A DNA stretch of 64,000 nucleotides from Pseudomonas sp. H9 (GCF_004353925.1 NZ_SMOK01000012.1:362240-426239); one strand, 5' to 3'. Shown: positions 39,269 to 49,099, counted from the first letter of the stretch. Notes: generated from the sequence alone by a model not told the origin. Numbers and translations: made by a program.

Positions 39269-40675
39269 TTAGCCGCTGGTCGGCAAGGCTTCGGGCAATT
39301 CGAGTTGTTCGACACTTGGGCCGACGCTGATTTGTACCAGATTGTCGAGCTTCAAATGATTTTTCAAGACGACGTTCAGCTGATCCAGGGTGAGGGCGTG
39401 GATTTGAGCGATAAACGCTTGCCTGCTGTCTTGCGGTAGTTGGTTGAAGCCAATGTGGGCCAACACCTGGCTGATCTGTTGATTACTGACTGACTCCAGC
39501 AGATAGCTACCGCGCAATTGCTCTTTTGCGTCTGCAAACTGCTGTTCGGTCGGCCCGTTTTCGGCATAGTCCAGCAGCACGCTTTCCAGCAGCCCCATCG
39601 CCGCGTCCTGATATTTTGCCTGGACTTGGGTGCTGAAAATCCAGAGCCCGTTGTCAGGCAATTGAATCAACTGTGAGTCCGCACCGTAGGTCAAACCGCG
39701 CTCAACTCGCAGCACTTCGATAAGCCGGGAGTTTGCTCCGGACCCACCCAGTATCAGATTGGCCAGCGTCAACGCGGGGGCATCCGGATGTTTGGCGCTT
39801 ATACCCGGTATGGCAAATAGCAGCAGCGACTGAGTTCCTGGGTGTTCCAGATGATAGATCTCAGGCTCAAACGTAGCCGGTACGGGAAGCGGCGCCAGTA
39901 TGGGCCCTAATGGCAGCGCTGCTGATATCTGCAGGGCTATGTCCCGGGCTTGCGTGCTGGTGAGATCACCGACCAAGGTGATCAAGGCATTACCTGCGCT
40001 CAGCGCACGAAGGTGGAAATTTCGCAGATCCTCTGTAGTCAGCGCATTGATGGACTGCGCGCTGCCATAGCTATTGGCAGCATACGGATGATTGGCGAAT
40101 ACGTGAGCGATCAACTGATCGTAGGCTTTGTAGTGTGGGTAGTTCTGACGCCGTGTCGACAAGCTGATCAATTGATCCTTGGTTTTGTTCAGCTTCTCTT
40201 CGTCGAATTGTGGATCCGCCAGTATTTCTGCAAGCAAGGTAACGGCTTTTTCGCGGTGGGGTGCTGAGCTTAGGCTGCGTAAGCTGATCTCAGCCTTGTG
40301 GGTCCTCACGGATTTTCTGAGTTTTGCGCCTATCTCATCAAAGCCCTCGGCAATCTGCGCGGCATCGCGGTTGCTGGTGCCTTCATCGAGCATACCCAGC
40401 GTCAGCTGCGCAAGACCGTCAGCACCGTCATCGCGGGCGCCACCGGCATCAAAAACTACCTGCAGGTCGAACATAGGCAATTGGGTGCTGCGTACGAACA
40501 ACACTTTACTGCCTTGGGGCGTCTGCCACGTTTCAATGGGTAATTGCAGCTCGGCGACTGCGGGCGGAGGCGTCTTGAGTGATTCCAGTTCCAGGGTTTG
40601 CGAAGGTTCCTGTGCTGCTGCGCCATACAGTACGAACAGCAGGGCGGGCAGCAGGTATTGGGTCAATTTAGTCAT
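39269..40675 (-). CDS. M16 peptidase-like protein without zinc motif (pair 1, inactive partner)
   Basis: Protein of 468 residues in the M16B fold. A signal peptide (MTKLTQYLLPALLFVLYGAA) points to the periplasm. At the place of HxxEH it has DGLAQLTLGMLDEG, so the zinc ligands are missing; the R/Y pair of the second domain (RGLTYGADS) remains. This is the beta-type, non-catalytic member that joins with a catalytic one. The second of two adjacent ATGs is chosen because GGAGG lies six bases before it. It overlaps the catalytic gene's stop by eight bases. Paralogue of the pair at 42727-45574. Confidence 0.85.
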   Translation of the reverse strand: MTKLTQYLLPALLFVLYGAAAQEPSQTLELESLKTPPPAVAELQLPIETWQTPQGSKVLFVRSTQLPMFDLQVVFDAGGARDDGADGLAQLTLGMLDEGTSNRDAAQIAEGFDEIGAKLRKSVRTHKAEISLRSLSSAPHREKAVTLLAEILADPQFDEEKLNKTKDQLISLSTRRQNYPHYKAYDQLIAHVFANHPYAANSYGSAQSINALTTEDLRNFHLRALSAGNALITLVGDLTSTQARDIALQISAALPLGPILAPLPVPATFEPEIYHLEHPGTQSLLLFAIPGISAKHPDAPALTLANLILGGSGANSRLIEVLRVERGLTYGADSQLIQLPDNGLWIFSTQVQAKYQDAAMGLLESVLLDYAENGPTEQQFADAKEQLRGSYLLESVSNQQISQVLAHIGFNQLPQDSRQAFIAQIHALTLDQLNVVLKNHLKLDNLVQISVGPSVEQLELPEALPTSG

Positions 40676-42017
40676 CATTGGCCTCCTTGGCCTGTAAATA
40701 GGCAATGACCATGCGCTCCGGGGTGAAATAAGCGCGTGCGGTTTGCTGGATATGCTCCGGCGTCACGCGCGCCAGGTTGCTTGCATCGTTATCCAGTTGC
40801 GAAGCGGGTAGCCCGCTGCCTAGCGCTGCCGCTATTTCGGCGGCCTGGCCCTCCAGGTGATCCTGGTTGAAAACTCTGTCAGCCAGCAGCAAAGCCCGGG
40901 CTCGATTCAGTTCGGCTGGGTCCGGGGGCGTCTGCTTGAGTGCTTCAAGTTGGCCCCAGATAGCTTGCTGCAGTTCGGGCAAGGGCTTGGCTTGTGTCGG
41001 ATTGACCGACGCTGAAAGGTCGAACAGTGTGTCGCCCCTGGCCAACGGGGCGTAGCTGACAATTGGGTTGGACAGCACTCTCTGGTCGTGTGCCAGCTGC
41101 GTACGCAGCCGGGCACTTCTCCCAGCGCCCAGCATGGCCTGGATCAGGCGCAAGGCATCGACATCGGCCGAGTCTTTGGCGGTAGCGTAAGTCGGTACGT
41201 TAAACGACATAAACAGCATGGGGGTGTTGAGCGCGTCGTACACGGTTACCTGCCGTGGCCCTGTTGCGCTCGATTGCAAGGGTGGCTTGGTAGCGGGAAG
41301 GCTTTGCCGGGGGAAGGCTGCGAAGTAGTGTTCGACCTGTTGTTGCACGACGTCGGGCTGTACATCGCCGACGACAATCAGAATGGCGTTGTTGGGTGCG
41401 TACCACTGTTGGTACCAACCCTTGAGCTCATCGTTGGTCATGCGCTCCAGGTCGCCCATCCAGCCGATGACCGGTGTGTGGTAACTGCTACTCTGAAAAC
41501 CGATCGCTTGCAGCTGCTCTGAAAGCCTTGCCCGGGGGGAGTGGTCGATATTTTCTCGGCGCTCAGCTTTGACAGCCTCAATTTCGCGTTCGAATTCGCT
41601 GCTTGAGAGCCGAGCGTTTTTCAATAGATCGGCGTTCAATTCCAGCGCAACGGCTAATCGATCACTGGGCAGTGTTTGATGGTAAAGCGTGAAGTCGCGG
41701 TTGGTCAGCGCGTTGTCGGTGCCGCCCAGGCGCTCGACGATTTTCGAGAAGTCTCCGGGGGCGGTTTTAGCGCTGCCGCGAAAGAGCAAGTGCTCCAAGG
41801 CATGGGAGAGCCCGGATTGGCCGGGGGGCTCGTGACTCGACCCTACTTTGATCAGCATTTGGGTGGTGACGACCGGGGCGCGTTGGTCCTGGGCGACGAT
41901 CACCTGCAGGCCGTTATCCAGGGTGAATTCGTGGCGATTGGGCGCCTCGGCCAGGGCGTGCGTTGAAAACAGTAAAAGGCCAAGCAAGCCGTAGCTCGCC
42001 GGAGGGCGTCGTTGCAT
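40668..42017 (-). CDS. M16-family zinc metallopeptidase (pair 1, catalytic partner)
   Basis: Protein of 449 residues with a signal peptide (LLGLLLFSTHALAEAP) and the inverted zinc motif HxxEH in LSHALEHLLFRG near residues 73-84. A downstream glutamate ligand lies in VKAERRENID. The protein is expected in the periplasm or envelope, working with the next gene's product. Sequence is parallel to the gene at 44219-45574 (same LSHALEHxxFxGS block), so this pair and that pair arose by duplication. Confidence 0.88.
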   Translation of the reverse strand: MQRRPPASYGLLGLLLFSTHALAEAPNRHEFTLDNGLQVIVAQDQRAPVVTTQMLIKVGSSHEPPGQSGLSHALEHLLFRGSAKTAPGDFSKIVERLGGTDNALTNRDFTLYHQTLPSDRLAVALELNADLLKNARLSSSEFEREIEAVKAERRENIDHSPRARLSEQLQAIGFQSSSYHTPVIGWMGDLERMTNDELKGWYQQWYAPNNAILIVVGDVQPDVVQQQVEHYFAAFPRQSLPATKPPLQSSATGPRQVTVYDALNTPMLFMSFNVPTYATAKDSADVDALRLIQAMLGAGRSARLRTQLAHDQRVLSNPIVSYAPLARGDTLFDLSASVNPTQAKPLPELQQAIWGQLEALKQTPPDPAELNRARALLLADRVFNQDHLEGQAAEIAAALGSGLPASQLDNDASNLARVTPEHIQQTARAYFTPERMVIAYLQAKEANDD

Positions 42018-42101
42018 GAGGGTGCTCCTTCTGGTGAGTGACCAGCAGCACGATCAGGCAAGAGCAGGAGTAAGGGGGCTAGATAGTTACCACAGAAACA
42101 G

Positions 42102-42125
42102 ACGGCCCAGCCGAAACCGGGCCGT
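42102..42125. terminator. Terminator after rsmD
   Basis: acggccc at 42102-42108 pairs with gggccgt at 42119-42125. A T-containing tract follows in both directions (ctgtttctg on the minus strand, tgcttgtttta on the plus strand). Placed just after the rsmD stop and before the pair 1 M16 genes, so pair 1 has its own promoter. Confidence 0.6.
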
Positions 42126-42133
42126 TGCTTGTT

Positions 42134-42727
42134 TTAGCCGCGTTGCCAGAGCGCGTAGTACACCTGGCCGGCCTTTTTCTCCCGGTGCAGGCGCCAGTTA
42201 CCAGGCAACTGCAGGGCCGAAGGAGGCGTTTCGCTTTCGGTGTAGATCCAGGCATTGGCCGCCAACCACTGGCGCTCTTCGAGCAGTGCGCAGGTGGTGG
42301 GTAGCAGGTCCTGGTGAAATGGCGGGTCGAGGAACACCAGATCGAAGGCAAGCTTCGGCTCACCGTTCAGGTAGCGCTGCGCATCGCTCTGGATCACCTG
42401 GCCGCGCGGGCAGCGCAAGAGTTCCAGGTTCTGGCGCAGGCTGGCAATGGCAGCAGGGTTGCTGTCCAGTGCCACGGCCTCGGAGGCACCGCGTGACAAT
42501 GCTTCCAGGTACAAGGCGCCACTGCCGGAGAAGGCATCGAGCACCTTGGCGCCTTCGATATGTGGCGCCAGCCAGTTGAACAAGGTTTCACGTACCCGGT
42601 CTGGCGTCGGGCGCAGGCCAGGGGCGTCAGGGAAGCTCAGACGACGACTGCGCCATTCGCCGGCAATGATGCGCAGCTGGCCTTGGCCGTGGTGTGGCTT
42701 GGCCGATTTTGCGGATGGACTGGCCAT
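42134..42727 (-). CDS. rsmD: 16S rRNA (guanine-966-N2)-methyltransferase
   Basis: SAM-dependent RNA methyltransferase of 197 residues. SAM loop DAFSGSGALYLEALSRGA near 62-79 and catalytic DPPF motif in LVFLDPPFHQDLL near 131-143. The start lies one base into the stop of the upstream M16 partner gene (TAATG-type junction), so the two are translationally coupled although their functions differ. In many Pseudomonas genomes rsmD follows this M16 pair and precedes coaD. Confidence 0.94.
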   Translation of the reverse strand: MASPSAKSAKPHHGQGQLRIIAGEWRSRRLSFPDAPGLRPTPDRVRETLFNWLAPHIEGAKVLDAFSGSGALYLEALSRGASEAVALDSNPAAIASLRQNLELLRCPRGQVIQSDAQRYLNGEPKLAFDLVFLDPPFHQDLLPTTCALLEERQWLAANAWIYTESETPPSALQLPGNWRLHREKKAGQVYYALWQRG

Positions 42728-44226
42728 TAATGCTCCGGTACACCGAGCGGTTGCTCGGCGGGTTTGTCAGTAGGTGGCGGCAGCGGTTTTTGCGGCACGC
42801 TGGGGCCTGCCGTGACGATGACCATCTTGTCAGCGGCAAGGTGCTTGTTCAGTGCTGCCTTGATCTGCTCGGTGGTCAGGGTTTGGGACTGCTGCATGTA
42901 GTCCTCCATCCAGGTCAGCGGCAGGTTGTAAAAGCCGATAGCGCCCAATTGGCCGACGATGCTCGCGTTGCTGGCATTGGACAGCGGGAAGCTGCCCGCC
43001 AGCTCGCGCTTGGCCTCATCAAGCTCTTGCTGGGTCGGCCCGGTCTTGAGGTAGTCGGTGAGGATGTCCTGGACCAGCTTGAGGGTGCCTTCACTGAGTT
43101 CGGCACGGGTCTGCAGGTTGATCATGAACGGGCCGCGCACCTGCATCGGGCTGAACACCGAGTATACGCCGTAGGTCAGGCCACGCTTTTCGCGTACTTC
43201 ACTCATCAGGCGCGTACCGAACGCACCGCCGCCGAGGATCTGGTTGCCCAGCGCCAGTGCAGCGTAGTCTGGATCGTTTCGATCAATACCCAGCTGCGCC
43301 AGCATCAGATGCGTTTGCTTGGACGGGAAGTCGATGTGCGTGGTGCCGGGTTTGGGTTCGGTCGGCTCAGGCAGTTTGGCCAGCGCCGGGCCTTTAGGCA
43401 GGGCGGCCGACACTTGGGTGGCAATCGCTTCTGCTTCGCTGCGGCTCAGGTCGCCCACCAGGGCGATGACGGTGTTGCCAGCGGCGTAGGCTTTGGCGTG
43501 GAAGCTGCGCAACTGCTCCAGGGTGATCGGCGGGATGCTCTTGGCGGTGCCATCACTGGGGTGGGCGTAGGGGTGATTGCCGTACAGCTTTTCGAACAGC
43601 TCAATGCTGGCCAGCTTGCCCGGGTTTTGTTTCTGGTACTCAAAGCCGGTCTGCATCTGGTTTTTGATGCGCTCAAGGGCCTCTGGCGGGAAGGTCGGCT
43701 TGCCCACCACTTCGGCGAACAGCTTGAGTGCCGGTTCGCGTTTGTCAGCCGCACTCAAGCTACGCAGTGTTGCCACGGCCATGTCGCGGTAGGCGCCGTT
43801 GCCAAAATCAGCGCCCAGGCCTTCAAAGCCTTCGGCGATCGCAGTGACATCCTTGCCTGCTACGCCTTCATTGAGCATGGCGTTAGTCAAGGTGGCCAGG
43901 CCAGGCGCGTCACCATCCTGGCTGCTGCCTGCAGCGAAGGTCAGGCGCAGATCGAACATCGGCAGCTCACGCGCCTCGACGAACAGCACCTTGGCACCCT
44001 CAGCGGTATTCCAAGTCTGGATGTTCAGTTGGCGGCGGCTGGGCGCTTTACCGTCCAGCTCAGCCAGCGATTGCAGTTTGTTGGTTGGCGTTGCGGCAGT
44101 GTTGGCGGCCGGTTGGGCGGCGTTATCCGACTGAGCGGGTTTGGCCAGGAAGAACGCCAGCACGGCTACCAGCAACAAGATGCCAAGGCCGATCAGGGTG
44201 TAGCGAGGTGCGCTGCGTTCACTCAT
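42727..44226 (-). CDS. M16 peptidase-like protein without zinc motif (pair 2, inactive partner)
   Basis: Protein of 499 residues. It has an N-terminal membrane anchor (YTLIGLGILLLVAVLAFFLA) rather than a cleaved signal and a Pro-rich tail ending in AEQPLGVPEH. At the zinc-motif position it reads GDAPGLATLTNAMLNEG, so it lacks HxxEH; the second-domain RGLTYGVYS pair is kept. ATG at 44226 overlaps the catalytic gene by eight bases. Closely parallel in order and overlap to pair 1. Confidence 0.87.
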   Translation of the reverse strand: MSERSAPRYTLIGLGILLLVAVLAFFLAKPAQSDNAAQPAANTAATPTNKLQSLAELDGKAPSRRQLNIQTWNTAEGAKVLFVEARELPMFDLRLTFAAGSSQDGDAPGLATLTNAMLNEGVAGKDVTAIAEGFEGLGADFGNGAYRDMAVATLRSLSAADKREPALKLFAEVVGKPTFPPEALERIKNQMQTGFEYQKQNPGKLASIELFEKLYGNHPYAHPSDGTAKSIPPITLEQLRSFHAKAYAAGNTVIALVGDLSRSEAEAIATQVSAALPKGPALAKLPEPTEPKPGTTHIDFPSKQTHLMLAQLGIDRNDPDYAALALGNQILGGGAFGTRLMSEVREKRGLTYGVYSVFSPMQVRGPFMINLQTRAELSEGTLKLVQDILTDYLKTGPTQQELDEAKRELAGSFPLSNASNASIVGQLGAIGFYNLPLTWMEDYMQQSQTLTTEQIKAALNKHLAADKMVIVTAGPSVPQKPLPPPTDKPAEQPLGVPEH

Positions 44227-45574
44227 GAGCGTTCTCCTCAGGCAGTACATGGGCAACGCTCAGGCGTTCGCGGGTGAAATAGGTGCGCGCGGCGTTCTGG
44301 ATGTCTGCCGGGGTCACGCTTTTGAGTTCATCAAGTTCGCTGTCGATCAGCTTCCACGACAGGCCGACAGTCTCCAGCATGCCGATGGCGGTGGCCTGGC
44401 TGCTGATCGAGTCGCGGTCGTAGACCAGCCCGGCGATCACCTGAGCGCGGACGCGTTCAAGCTCTTCAGCCGAAGGCGGCGTGGTCTTGAGTTCGTCGAG
44501 CAGCTTCCAGATACCCTTTTCGACGTCTGCCAGGGTTTTCTGCTTCTGCTGGTTCGGCATGGCCGAGATCACGAACAGGCTGTCACCGCGGGTGAACGGG
44601 TTGTAGCTGGACGAAGCGCCGGAAACCAGTTCTTCGCCGCGTTCCAGGCGGCTGGGCAGGCGGGCACTGTAGCCGCCGTCGAGCAGCGCCGAGATCAGGC
44701 GCAGAGCGTGTACGGTGCGTGGGTCTTTGGCGGTGGCCAACCCCGGGACGTTAAAACCGTAGATCAGGCTTGGCAGTTGGGTTTGTACATGCAGCGTGGT
44801 TTCGCGGAAACCGGGCTCAGCCAATTCCAGCGGCAGTTTGGCCGGTGGAACCGGGCGTTTCGCAATGTCGCCGAAGAAACGCTGGGCCAGGCCTTTGACT
44901 TCGTCGACGGTCACGTCACCGACCACCACCAGAGTGGCGTTGTTCGGTGTGTACCAGGATTCGTACCAGTGGCGCAGTTCTTCAACCTTCATGCGGTTCA
45001 GGTCCGCCATCCAGCCAATGGTCGGTGTGCGGTAGCTGCTGGCCGGAAAGGCCATGGCACTGAACAATTCGAAGGCTTTGGCGTTGGGCTGATCGTCGGT
45101 GCGCAGGCGGCGCTCCTCTTTGATCACTTCGATTTCGCGGCTGAACTCGTCGGCCGGCAGGCGCAGGCTGGCCATGCGGTCGGCTTCCAGCTCCAGGGCG
45201 ACCGGCAGGCGGTCGCGGGCCAGTACCTGGTAATAAGCGGTGTAGTCATCGCTGGTAAAGGCGTTCTCTTCAGCGCCCATGTCACGCAGGATGCGTGAGG
45301 CTTCACCGGGGCCGAGTTTCTCGCTGCCCTTGAACATCATGTGCTCCAGGGCATGGGAGAGGCCGGTCTGGCCGGGGGACTCGTAGGTCGAGCCGACCTT
45401 GTACCAAATCTGGGAAACCACCACAGGCGCACGATGGTCTTCGCGAACGACCACTTTCAGGCCGTTGTCGAGAATGAACTCGTGGGTGGGCTGCGGAGCG
45501 GCGGCAAAAGCGGCCAGTGGCAGACAAACTGTGCTGAGCAACAGGCCAGCGGCGCGGCGGGCTAGAGCATTCAT
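44219..45574 (-). CDS. M16-family zinc metallopeptidase (pair 2, catalytic partner)
   Basis: Protein of 451 residues with a signal peptide (LLLSTVCLPLAAFAAAP) and the zinc motif in LSHALEHMMFKG near 76-87; the distant glutamate ligand is in VIKEERRLRTDD. PqqL/YhjJ-like M16B peptidases of the envelope degrade or process short peptides; the substrate here is unknown. Divergent from ftsY across 230 bases. Confidence 0.9.
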   Translation of the reverse strand: MNALARRAAGLLLSTVCLPLAAFAAAPQPTHEFILDNGLKVVVREDHRAPVVVSQIWYKVGSTYESPGQTGLSHALEHMMFKGSEKLGPGEASRILRDMGAEENAFTSDDYTAYYQVLARDRLPVALELEADRMASLRLPADEFSREIEVIKEERRLRTDDQPNAKAFELFSAMAFPASSYRTPTIGWMADLNRMKVEELRHWYESWYTPNNATLVVVGDVTVDEVKGLAQRFFGDIAKRPVPPAKLPLELAEPGFRETTLHVQTQLPSLIYGFNVPGLATAKDPRTVHALRLISALLDGGYSARLPSRLERGEELVSGASSSYNPFTRGDSLFVISAMPNQQKQKTLADVEKGIWKLLDELKTTPPSAEELERVRAQVIAGLVYDRDSISSQATAIGMLETVGLSWKLIDSELDELKSVTPADIQNAARTYFTRERLSVAHVLPEENAHE

Positions 45575-45759
45575 ACGTTGTTTAACCTGTAGGACTGCCC
45601 GCGTGGTCTTAGCGTCAGCGGGCTAGGAGGTGCTAGGATACTGATCCGGTTGCCCGACGACCATGCCTGTCGTGGATCTGACCCGCAGGCTCCAAGACAA
45701 AATGTTGCGCATGAACGAGCCGGAATAAAAGTAGTCTGTTCTGCGTTAAAAGAATTCTC

Positions 45760-45780
45760 GATGTGCCACAGTGGCGCATC
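45760..45780 (+). promoter_or_regulatory. Stem-loop in the ftsY leader
   Basis: gatgtgcc and ggcgcatc pair over eight positions (one G-U) around acagt, 24 bases before the ftsY ATG. The rest of the 45575-45804 gap should hold divergent promoters, but I see no convincing -35/-10 pair. Confidence 0.4.
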
Positions 45781-45804
45781 GCTACCCTGAGATAGCCGTC
45801 TTCC

Positions 45805-47370
45805 ATGTTTGGTTCCAACGACGACAAAAAGACGCCGGCTGCGGCTGGTGAAAAGAAAGGCCTGTTCAGCTGGCTGCGTAAAAAGCCCCAGCAACCTGTT
45901 GCCGAGCAGCCACAACCCCCCGCACCGGTCGAGCCGGAGCAACCTGCATCGCTGAACGACGCAGCGCCGGCCATCAGTGCGCCGGTTGAAATCGCTTCGG
46001 TACCGGTTGAAGCTCCCGAGCCTGTGAACGCTGCACCGATTGAAGTGCCACAGACGCCGACAGGCGGGCTGGTGTTGCCGGTCCCCGAAGAGCCGGTAGC
46101 GCTGGTGGCTGACTTGACGCCGCACACGCCGCCGCCCATTCCAGAGCGCCTGGTACCTGCTGCCGACGTTCAGGCTTCGCCTGAGCCAGCACCAGCACCG
46201 GTCGTTGCCGAGCCTGAGCCCGTTGTCATCGAACCCGCGCCTATTGCGGTCGAGCCTGAACCTGTTGCAGCGGCGGTCGTTATCCCCGAGCCTGTAGCGC
46301 CTGTAGCGCCTGTAGCGCCTGTAGCGCCTGTAGCGCCTGTAGCGCCTGTAGCGCCTGTAGCGCCTGTAGCCGCTGTTGAGCCGGTTGCCGAGCCTGTGCC
46401 TGTCGAAGACGTCGCCAAGGCGCCCACCGAAGACAACAAAGTCGGTTTCTTTGCCCGCCTTAAACAAGGCCTGTCGAAGACCAGTGCCAGCATCGGCGAA
46501 GGTATGGCCAGCCTGTTCCTGGGCAAGAAGGCCATCGACGACGACCTGCTCGATGAAATCGAAACCCGCCTGCTGACCGCCGACGTTGGCGTCGAGGCCA
46601 CCTCGGTGATCGTTCAGAGCCTGACCCAGAAGGTGGCGCGCAAGCAACTGGCTGACAGCGATGCCCTGTACAAGTCTCTGCAAGGCGAGCTGGCCGACCT
46701 GCTCAAACCGGTCGAACAGCCCCTGCGCATTCAGGCGCAGAACAAGCCGTTTGTGATCCTTGTGGTCGGCGTCAACGGCGCCGGTAAAACCACCACCATC
46801 GGCAAGTTGGCGAAAAAGCTCCAGCTGGAAGGCAAGAAAGTCATGTTGGCTGCCGGCGACACCTTCCGCGCTGCGGCGGTCGAGCAGCTGCAGGTGTGGG
46901 GCGAGCGCAATCACATTCCGGTGATTGCCCAGCACACCGGTGCCGACTCCGCGTCGGTGATCTTTGACGCTGTTCAGGCCGCCAAAGCGCGTGGCATCGA
47001 TGTACTGATTGCCGATACCGCTGGTCGCCTGCACACCAAAGACAACCTGATGGAAGAACTGAAGAAGGTTCGTCGGGTGATCGGCAAGCTCGACGCCGAC
47101 GCGCCACATGAAGTGCTGCTGGTGCTGGATGCCGGTACCGGGCAGAACGCAATCAACCAGGCCAAGCACTTCAACCAGAGCGTTGAACTGACCGGCCTGG
47201 CCCTGACCAAACTCGATGGCACCGCCAAAGGCGGGGTGATCTTCGCCCTGGCCAAGCAGTTCGGCCTGCCGATCCGCTATATTGGCGTGGGCGAGGGTAT
47301 CGACGATCTGCGCACCTTCGAAGCCGAACCCTTCGTGAAAGCACTGTTTGCCGAGCGGGAGCATCCATGA
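45805..47370 (+). CDS. ftsY: Signal recognition particle receptor FtsY
   Basis: SRP receptor GTPase of 521 residues at the inner membrane. The first 210 residues are a long acidic, Pro- and Val-rich region, typical of gammaproteobacterial FtsY, which here includes nine PVA tripeptides at about 163-189 encoded by a 9-bp tandem repeat. The N domain and GTPase G domain follow: [15 protein letters not shown] near 322, [34 protein letters not shown] and [11 protein letters not shown]. Overlaps ftsE by four bases. The repeat does not break the frame. Confidence 0.96.
   Translation: MFGSNDDKKTPAAAGEKKGLFSWLRKKPQQPVAEQPQPPAPVEPEQPASLNDAAPAISAPVEIASVPVEAPEPVNAAPIEVPQTPTGGLVLPVPEEPVALVADLTPHTPPPIPERLVPAADVQASPEPAPAPVVAEPEPVVIEPAPIAVEPEPVAAAVVIPEPVAPVAPVAPVAPVAPVAPVAPVAPVAAVEPVAEPVPVEDVAKAPTEDNKVGFFARLKQGLSKTSASIGEGMASLFLGKKAIDDDLLDEIETRLLTADVGVEATSVIVQSLTQKVARKQLADSDALYKSLQGELADLLKPVEQPLRIQAQNKPFVILVVGVNGAGKTTTIGKLAKKLQLEGKKVMLAAGDTFRAAAVEQLQVWGERNHIPVIAQHTGADSASVIFDAVQAAKARGIDVLIADTAGRLHTKDNLMEELKKVRRVIGKLDADAPHEVLLVLDAGTGQNAINQAKHFNQSVELTGLALTKLDGTAKGGVIFALAKQFGLPIRYIGVGEGIDDLRTFEAEPFVKALFAEREHP
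46291..46371 (+). repeat. 9-bp tandem repeat in ftsY (cctgtagcg, eight exact units plus one variant)
   Basis: cctgtagcg is repeated eight times without error, then once as cctgtagcc, 81 bases in all. The unit is a multiple of three, so copy number can change without frameshift, altering the length of the FtsY acidic linker. Confidence 0.95.
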
Positions 47371-48038
47371 TTCGATTCGAACAGGTCGCCAAGCGCTACC
47401 CCAATGGCCACGTAGGCCTGCATGAGTTGAGTTTTCGGGTGCGTCGGGGCGAATTCCTGTTCGTAACCGGCCATTCCGGCGCAGGCAAGAGCACCTTGCT
47501 GCGCCTGCTGCTGGCGATGGAGCGCCCCACCAGCGGCAAGCTGCTGCTGGCCGGGCAAGACCTGGGTCAGATCAGCAACGCGCAGATTCCGTTCCTGCGT
47601 CGGCAAATCGGCGTGGTGTTCCAGAACCATCAGCTGTTGTTTGATCGCACCGTATTCAACAACGTCGCGTTGCCGCTGCAGATCCTTGGCTTGTCCAAGG
47701 CCGAGGTGGCCAAGCGCGTCGATTCGGCGCTAGAGCGTGTGGCCCTGTCGGACAAGGCCGAGCTGTTTCCTGGCGACCTCTCTACCGGCCAGCAACAACG
47801 CGTCGGTATTGCCCGTGCCATCGTTCACCGCCCGGCGTTGCTGCTGGCCGACGAACCTACTGGTAACCTCGATCCACGCCTGGCGGCGGAGATCATGGGG
47901 GTATTCGAAGACATCAACCGCCTGGGTACCAGCGTCCTGATCGCTAGCCACGACCTGGCACTGATCGCGCGCATGCGCCACCGCATGCTGACCCTGCAGC
48001 GCGGCCGCTTGATCGGCGACGGGGAGGCCGGGCAATGA
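47367..48038 (+). CDS. ftsE: Cell division ATP-binding protein FtsE
   Basis: ABC ATPase of 223 residues that works with FtsX to activate septal wall hydrolysis. Walker A GHSGAGKST near 36-44, Q-loop VVFQNHQLL, signature LSTGQQQRVGIARA near 137-150, Walker B LLLADEPTGNLD near 158-169 and H-loop ASHDLALI. Overlaps both ftsY and ftsX by four bases. Confidence 0.96.
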   Translation: MIRFEQVAKRYPNGHVGLHELSFRVRRGEFLFVTGHSGAGKSTLLRLLLAMERPTSGKLLLAGQDLGQISNAQIPFLRRQIGVVFQNHQLLFDRTVFNNVALPLQILGLSKAEVAKRVDSALERVALSDKAELFPGDLSTGQQQRVGIARAIVHRPALLLADEPTGNLDPRLAAEIMGVFEDINRLGTSVLIASHDLALIARMRHRMLTLQRGRLIGDGEAGQ

Positions 48039-49063
48039 GTGCAACACGTAGTCCCAAGGTTTCCGAGCGGGTCGCACCGAAAGCGGCTGACCCGGTACCT
48101 GAAAAGAACAAGCGCAACAGCCATGACGACGATGGCCCGGATTTCCGCACGCTGTTCCATGCCTGGCTGGAAAGCCATCGCTCCAGCCTGCTCGATAGCC
48201 TGCGGCGCCTGGCCAAGCAGCCTATTGGTAGCTTTTTCACCTGCCTGGTGATGGCGGTGGCGCTGAGCCTGCCGATGGGGCTTTCGCTGCTGTTGAGTAA
48301 CGTTGAGCGTTTGGGCGGTTCGTGGCAGCGTGCGGCGCAGATCTCCCTGTACCTCAAGCTCGATGCCAACAGCCGTGACGGCGAAGCGCTGCGCGAGCAG
48401 ATCAAAGGCTTGCCGGGCGTTGCCGAGGCAGAGTACGTCAGCCGTGAGCAGGCACTGGAAGAATTCCAGCAGCAGTCCGGGCTGGGCGATGCGCTGCGCG
48501 AACTGCCGGAAAACCCGTTGCCGGGTGTGGTTATTGTGACCCCGGCGGAAGTCGATAAACCGGCCTTGGAAGCCTTGCGTCAGCGTCTTGCCGAGTTGCC
48601 CAAGGTCGATGTGGCGCAGCTGGATCTGGTGTGGGTCGAGCGCTTGGCGGCCATCCTCAAGCTGGGTGACCGATTTGTTTTCGGACTAACGGTTTTGCTG
48701 GTCTCGGCGCTGCTTTTGGTAATTGGTAACACAATTCGCCTGCACATCGAGAACCGCCGTACCGAAATCGAGGTGATCAAGCTGGTAGGCGGCACGGACA
48801 GCTATGTGCGCCGGCCTTTCCTGTATATGGGCGCTTTGTACGGCCTGGGTGCCGGCGTGTTGGCCTGGGGCGTGCTGGCGTTTGGCCTGAACTGGTTGAA
48901 TGACGCGGTAATCGGGCTTTCCGGGCTGTATGGCAGCAATTTCGCCTTGGCCGGGGTCCCAGCTGCCGATGGTCTGTCGCTCTTGCTTGGAGCGGTGTTG
49001 TTAGGGTATATCGGTGCGTGGATTGCGGTTGCCCGCCACTTGAGCGAGCTGGCACCGCGATAG
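48035..49063 (+). CDS. ftsX: Cell division protein FtsX
   Basis: Integral membrane partner of FtsE, 342 residues. A cytoplasmic N-terminal region rich in charge (about 1-60), then TM1 (FFTCLVMAVALSLPMGLSLLL), a periplasmic domain (about 100-205) that contacts hydrolase activators, and three C-terminal TMs starting FVFGLTVLLVSALLLVIGN. Overlaps ftsE by four bases. The 5' charged extension is longer than in E. coli but usual for pseudomonads. Confidence 0.95.
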   Translation: MSATRSPKVSERVAPKAADPVPEKNKRNSHDDDGPDFRTLFHAWLESHRSSLLDSLRRLAKQPIGSFFTCLVMAVALSLPMGLSLLLSNVERLGGSWQRAAQISLYLKLDANSRDGEALREQIKGLPGVAEAEYVSREQALEEFQQQSGLGDALRELPENPLPGVVIVTPAEVDKPALEALRQRLAELPKVDVAQLDLVWVERLAAILKLGDRFVFGLTVLLVSALLLVIGNTIRLHIENRRTEIEVIKLVGGTDSYVRRPFLYMGALYGLGAGVLAWGVLAFGLNWLNDAVIGLSGLYGSNFALAGVPAADGLSLLLGAVLLGYIGAWIAVARHLSELAPR

Positions 49064-49099
49064 TGTCTTTTTGCTGGTATTGACTCTTTTCATATTTCA

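Noticed and set aside
46291..46371. Regular 9-bp repeats as a possible CRISPR-like array
   Set aside because: Units are contiguous without spacers and in frame within ftsY, so a coding microsatellite.
45571..47364. Long open frame of almost 600 codons antisense to ftsY
   Set aside because: Its Arg/Tyr repeat blocks mirror the PVA repeat of ftsY in another frame; composition and strand show ftsY is the real gene.
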